Origin: Bryobacterales bacterium
GTDB taxonomy: Bacteria > Cyanobacteriota > Vampirovibrionia > Obscuribacterales > Obscuribacteraceae
Direction: 5' to 3'
NCBI GenBank assembly: GCA_903970295.1
Contig: CAJCHQ010000427.1
Location: 1-7,822, forward strand
DNA: 7,822 nucleotides
Positions 4,599-7,822 of this stretch are shown piece after piece. The translations under genes were made by a program, and so were the position numbers. Numbering within the stretch: the first letter of the stretch is position 1; each line of letters begins with the position of its first letter. The notes below the pieces were generated by a model, which did not search any database, was not told the DNA's origin, and saw nothing but the letters and a program-made list of their open reading frames with translations.

Positions 4599-6447
4599 AG
4601 ATAGGGGCGTCAAGGGGAACGATCGGTGTGCCCCCACCGTTGACGCTATTAGGTCCTTGATTGGTAAGGATTTGGGTGGCTGCCATGATTTCCGAGCCAT
4701 ATTGGTCCATTCCCTGGATCAGAGGATCGTTTGGATTAACGTTCTGATCGGTCTGGAAGACCACATTGTTATCGTTGCCACCGCTGTCACGCACCATCGC
4801 CCCGTGATCTTGCAGGGCATTCCAGAGCATATTCGCTCCGGCGTTGTCGGCAACGTCCGTCGGCTCTGGTGTTCCGGCGGGGATGCCAATTGTGACGCCG
4901 TATGGTACGGTGCCCGAATAGGCCGGACCGCCATCGCCGTTATTGGCGAACCCATCTTCTGCTGTCTGCGGCCATGCGTACGGGGCTAAATTGTTGGTGT
5001 TGGAGCTGTCGTATGATTCGAGCATAGTCGTTGGCAACTCCACTCGCAGCATATGGTCGATCGTGCCGGCTGACAGATCGGCCTGGGTTAATGTGCCCAC
5101 GCCTTCGTCCCAGTCGCTGCTCGCTTGAGTGATGCCAGAGCCATTGATTGGTTCATCCGATCCCTGACTGACTGTAGCTGTGTTTGGTCCGGTCCAGGTG
5201 AAACCGCCGAATGAATCCCAGGTGCCCGTGGCTGTGTTGTCAACGGTGAAAGTCTTGTCATTGCCGCCAGCCGGCACTGCACCAGCCGGGATGTTGACCT
5301 CGAAAGTTCCTGGTGTGCCACCGGCCGCGGCATCATTCGTGACCGTCACAAGAGGGTCGGAGGCAGTGCTGGTATAGATATTCTCATTGTAATTGCCGAC
5401 TGTGTTGATGTAGACGCCGGCGTTGTCCAATTGCGCGTTCGGCTGCCATTGTGCACCCGAGCCCAACGGTTGATTAAAGACTGAGTTAGAGGCGAATGGA
5501 GTGCCGGGTGTGCGGGGCGTGGTTGCGCCACTGTCGGTGGTGGTGCTGTCGCTGGTCGATGTAGCCACCGTAATGCCGGCGGCGTTTGCAGTCGATGAAG
5601 TATTGGCTGACGCAGGCGTTCCGTCTGACGTCGTATTTGCCGGCGCGCCATTTGCGACTTCTGGCGATGTGAGAGTGCTGCCGACGGCCACAGATGCTGG
5701 TTGACTGTCACCGCTGGCAGTTTGGGTTGGAGCGGTTTCGACAGGCGCAGATGTTGGCTGACTGTCGTTGGTTGGCTGGGTTGTACTGGCTTCTACTCCT
5801 GGCTGCGACGAAACACTCGCAACTGGAGCCGTGTTTACTTCACTGCCAGTAGTACCACCATTAGTAGTGGTGTCACTACCAGCCGCGGCCTTTGTAGACT
5901 CGGCCGCCGCTGGTGCAGTCGATTGTGACTCGGTTCCGCTGCCGCCTAACTCTTGACTGAACATGGACTGCAGGTCCGCACTCAGCTGTGCCAATTCTTG
6001 CTGATCTGTGGCCAGCTGTTGAAATATACTGGCATAAGGGCTTGTGGCAGCTGCCGAGGTTGCTGGAGTCGATGTCTCAGTGCCAGCCCCTGCCCCAGAC
6101 CCTGCTTGATCGCCTGTCTGCGTGGTGCTTGCTATTGACTGTCCCGTGTTTTCGCTTCCTGCATTCTGGCCGACGTTGCCGGAATGACTACTCCAGTCAT
6201 CATGTGCGTGATTGCCATGTCCATCTCCGTGACTGTGCCATGAACCACCGTGATTCTGTGAATACGGGTCATCAAATGTCAAATGACTTTCGATTGCACC
6301 GCCCCACCCACCCGAGGGGCGGTTGCCGCCCATGCTAAAAGCACTCCTGGTGTCTGGATTTGACATGTCGACAAGCGATTTGACTGAGCTGTGCTCGGCG
6401 CCGCTCTGCGTTCTATCGCTAACTGATGAAGTCGATTCTAGGGACAT
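4591..6447 (-). CDS. Ser/Thr/Ala/Gly-rich modular protein with His-rich segment and C-terminal folded domain, function unknown
   Basis: This 618-aa, acidic, low-complexity protein starts at the ATG 6447-6445, supported by GGGTGAG 3 nt upstream on the minus strand. Residues 1-60 are polar. Residues 66-88 are His/Gly-rich, with about eight His. Residues 136-167 form a short amphipathic helix likely to be a coiled coil (IFQQLATDQQELAQLSADLQ). Residues about 168-315 are a Ser/Thr/Ala/Pro linker, including a DSQPxS unit repeated 19 residues apart. Residues about 318-618 look folded: NSVFNQPLG (321-329), TIDHMLRVELP (462-472), PYAWPQTAEDG (489-499), then IPAGTPEP (522-529), MLWNALQDHGAMVRDSGG (540-557). 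The IDH-P-AWP-DG-ALQ-YG/HG-V-DSG pattern resembles a family of uncharacterised, often secreted, beta-rich proteins I recall from other bacteria; this is unverified. There is no signal peptide or membrane segment, so secretion, if any, would need another route. No catalytic assignment is made. Confidence 0.8.
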   Translation of the reverse strand: MSLESTSSVSDRTQSGAEHSSVKSLVDMSNPDTRSAFSMGGNRPSGGWGGAIESHLTFDDPYSQNHGGSWHSHGDGHGNHAHDDWSSHSGNVGQNAGSENTGQSIASTTQTGDQAGSGAGAGTETSTPATSAAATSPYASIFQQLATDQQELAQLSADLQSMFSQELGGSGTESQSTAPAAAESTKAAAGSDTTTNGGTTGSEVNTAPVASVSSQPGVEASTTQPTNDSQPTSAPVETAPTQTASGDSQPASVAVGSTLTSPEVANGAPANTTSDGTPASANTSSTANAAGITVATSTSDSTTTDSGATTPRTPGTPFASNSVFNQPLGSGAQWQPNAQLDNAGVYINTVGNYNENIYTSTASDPLVTVTNDAAAGGTPGTFEVNIPAGAVPAGGNDKTFTVDNTATGTWDSFGGFTWTGPNTATVSQGSDEPINGSGITQASSDWDEGVGTLTQADLSAGTIDHMLRVELPTTMLESYDSSNTNNLAPYAWPQTAEDGFANNGDGGPAYSGTVPYGVTIGIPAGTPEPTDVADNAGANMLWNALQDHGAMVRDSGGNDNNVVFQTDQNVNPNDPLIQGMDQYGSEIMAATQILTNQGPNSVNGGGTPIVPLDAPIST

Positions 6448-6525
6448 TTGCTCACCCGCATATGGCTCTTAGATTTGTAGTAATTGCTTCCTTATCCAAT
6501 TTACGAAGCTGGTGTCGAAAAATTG

Positions 6526-6540
6526 TGCACGACTCGTGCA
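6526..6540. repeat. Short palindrome in the divergent intergenic region
   Basis: TGCACG (6526-6531) and CGTGCA (6535-6540) flank a 3-bp centre. The 15-bp palindrome is the size of a dimeric repressor operator and lies between two divergent genes at 6447 and 6657. No specific regulator is implied. Confidence 0.35.
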
Positions 6541-6541
6541 G

Positions 6542-6598
6542 CAGGACTGAAGACCCGCGCGTTCATGAAATCTTGGCGTCGATCTGATAGCAGTCCTG
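6542..6598. repeat. Perfect 8-bp inverted repeat in the divergent intergenic region
   Basis: CAGGACTG (6542-6549) and CAGTCCTG (6591-6598) are exact reverse complements separated by 41 bp, immediately after the palindrome at 6526-6540. A possible -10 element TACAAT for the protease gene is at 6610-6615, without a well-placed -35. The remainder of 6448-6656 shows nothing I can assign. Confidence 0.35.
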
Positions 6599-6656
6599 GG
6601 GCAAAGAACTACAATGAAGTAGATTCGGGTTACTTCAAGCGGGCACAAAACTGTTC

Positions 6657-7586
6657 ATGCAGAAGCCAAAATCGGACAAGAAACCAACGGATACAAAGAA
6701 GGCGAAAGCCAAAATGGTTGCCGAGGAGCCACTCGGATCTACCGCTTTGGCCAAAGCCGCTAAACCGCAAAGCCCAAAGCCAGTGTCTTCCAAACCGCAA
6801 TTCCTGCCAAAATCGTCACTTTTGAATGAAATCGGAGAGGCCGAAGGCAAAACCTTTAATGTCTGGAGTTTTTGGGTGATTGCTCTGCTCAGTCTCGTGC
6901 TCGCCCAAGTACCCTTGATTGGATTATTGTTTTTGCCTGTCACCCAATTTACGACTATGGTGCATGAATTGAGTCACGCCCTGGTTTGTATTGCTACCGG
7001 TGGTTATGTAAACGGCCTGCAAATCGTCGGGGATAATGCCGGGCACGGGGGATTGACCTATTGCTACAATGGCATGCCCTTCTTTTATACTCAGGCAGGT
7101 TATCTCGGTACGGCTGTTTTCGGCTGTCTGCTAATATTTCTCGGTCAATTCACAAAATTATCCAAATATATTTTGGTCTGTTTGGGCACGGGCGTTGCGC
7201 TCGCTACTCTCCTGATCGTGGGACCAGGCATTCTTTCGACTGGCTTAGCCGGGTTTTTCAGTTTCCTGTGGGGCTTAGCTATGGCAGCTGGGCTGATCTA
7301 TGCCGGTGTGAAGTGGAAGCCGACGACTGCCAATCTGCTCCTCCTTTTTCTTGCTGTTCAAACAGCTCTCAACAGCGTAGTTTGTATATTGGCTCTGGTG
7401 CAAATTTATTTTGGATTCGCCACCACTAACGCTGCCTTTTCCGATGCCACCAGCATGGAAACGATTACTCATGTGCCGGCTTTTGTCTGGAGTGCTCTCT
7501 GGTTCCTTATCTCCCTGGCGATGGTAATCTTTACGCTCTGGCATACTTACGGAAAACAAATTTTCGGCAAACAAGTGAAAGCTTAA
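6657..7586 (+). CDS. M50B-like intramembrane zinc metalloprotease
   Basis: This is a 309-aa polytopic membrane protein. A Lys/Pro/Ala-rich cytoplasmic-looking tail (1-60) precedes about six hydrophobic segments near 70-97, 144-163, 168-190, 193-217, 223-252 and 273-297. The zinc site is MVHELSHALVCIATGGYVNG (101-120), with HELSH at 103-107 as HExxH. It is followed by GHGGLTY (129-135) and QAGYLGTAVFGCLLI (146-160), and later by FSDATSMETITHVPAFVWSALW (261-282), where Asp263 is a candidate third ligand. This order matches the M50B peptidase-like family, whose better-known M50 relatives cut membrane proteins within or near the bilayer, often to release regulators. The substrate here is unknown. 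The start is uncertain because no strong ribosome binding site precedes 6657; ATG 6714 is an alternative. Its stop overlaps the start of a Ser/Thr kinase gene, suggesting a joint function. Confidence 0.88.
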   Translation: MQKPKSDKKPTDTKKAKAKMVAEEPLGSTALAKAAKPQSPKPVSSKPQFLPKSSLLNEIGEAEGKTFNVWSFWVIALLSLVLAQVPLIGLLFLPVTQFTTMVHELSHALVCIATGGYVNGLQIVGDNAGHGGLTYCYNGMPFFYTQAGYLGTAVFGCLLIFLGQFTKLSKYILVCLGTGVALATLLIVGPGILSTGLAGFFSFLWGLAMAAGLIYAGVKWKPTTANLLLLFLAVQTALNSVVCILALVQIYFGFATTNAAFSDATSMETITHVPAFVWSALWFLISLAMVIFTLWHTYGKQIFGKQVKA

Positions 7587-7822
7587 TGCGTGACCCAGAC
7601 GATCGAGAAACCAGAAAAATCAATTTCAAGGGTAGGGAGACACCGCCAAACTCTTCTGAACCGCCGGGCAATGACAGAGATCTCGCTCCCGGAGAGTTGG
7701 TCTCCGATGGCCGCTACAAGATAATTTCTTTGATTGGACGGGGGGCCGTCGGTTCAGTTTACAGTGTGGAACAAGTCTTCCTCAAGAAACGTTTTGCGCT
7801 TAAAACACTGATTCCTGGCTCG
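7586..7822 (+). CDS. Ser/Thr protein kinase, N-terminal part (runs off right edge)
   Basis: The first 79 residues are present. A polar, Pro/Arg/Asp-rich leader (1-40) precedes the kinase N-lobe: GRYKIISLIGRGAVGSVYSV (42-61) contains the glycine-rich ATP loop GRGAVGSVY (51-59), and KKRFALKTL (67-75) supplies the conserved ATP-binding Lys73. This is the pattern of bacterial PknB-type (Hanks) kinases. The catalytic loop, activation segment and any C-terminal sensor lie outside the window. The ATG shares its A with the TAA stop of the protease gene (TAATG, 7584-7588), so translation is probably coupled and the two are in one operon. This start was picked for the coupling and the unbroken frame. 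Confidence 0.92.
   Translation, partial: MRDPDDRETRKINFKGRETPPNSSEPPGNDRDLAPGELVSDGRYKIISLIGRGAVGSVYSVEQVFLKKRFALKTLIPGS

Noticed and set aside
5691..5766. Near-identical 19-nt repeats (5691-5709 and 5748-5766) as a mobile or regulatory repeat
   Set aside because: They encode the repeated DSQPxS unit in a low-complexity linker, so protein-level repetition explains them.

Overview
The window reads as a stretch of a Gram-negative-type bacterial chromosome with roughly balanced base composition. It carries a secretin, several Sec-type signal peptides, a two-component response regulator, a Tad/CpaC-like secretin, an M50B-type membrane metalloprotease and a bacterial Ser/Thr protein kinase. The kinase together with the M50B protease and the Tad-type secretin made me think of Melainabacteria/Obscuribacterales (Vampirovibrionia, non-photosynthetic cyanobacterial relatives). 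That is an impression from gene content, not a demonstrated assignment.

Left part (1-3096): an OmpR-type response regulator, cut by the left edge, is transcribed leftward. Divergent from it is a secreted CpxP/Spy-like protein with two LTxxQ motifs and a His-rich tail. Their shared 204-bp region holds three 8-bp direct repeats at an exact 11-bp period, the form expected of an OmpR/PhoB-family operator, and a perfect 9-bp hairpin close to the CpxP-like start. The layout resembles the E. coli cpxRA/cpxP divergent pair. A 623-aa CpaC/RcpA-type outer-membrane secretin follows the CpxP-like gene after 79 bp on the same strand. None of the other Tad genes is in the window.

Middle (3097-4590): about 460 bp without a convincing gene, but with several inverted repeats, precedes a small secreted protein with one TPR-like repeat. 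A nested stem-loop lies just after it. An extended -10 promoter then leads into a tRNA-Ser(GCT) with no encoded CCA.

Right part (4591-7822): a leftward 618-aa Ser/Thr/Ala/Gly-rich modular protein of unknown function has a His-rich segment, a short coiled coil, a long disordered linker and a folded C-terminal domain, but no signal peptide. It is divergent from an operon of an M50B-like intramembrane protease and a Ser/Thr protein kinase cut by the right edge. The protease stop and kinase start share a base (TAATG), so the two are probably translationally coupled.

Common theme (inference): much of the window concerns the cell envelope and signalling, namely an envelope-stress-type regulator, an outer-membrane secretin, secreted small proteins and a membrane protease linked to a kinase. 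No CRISPR array, insertion sequence or phage gene was seen.
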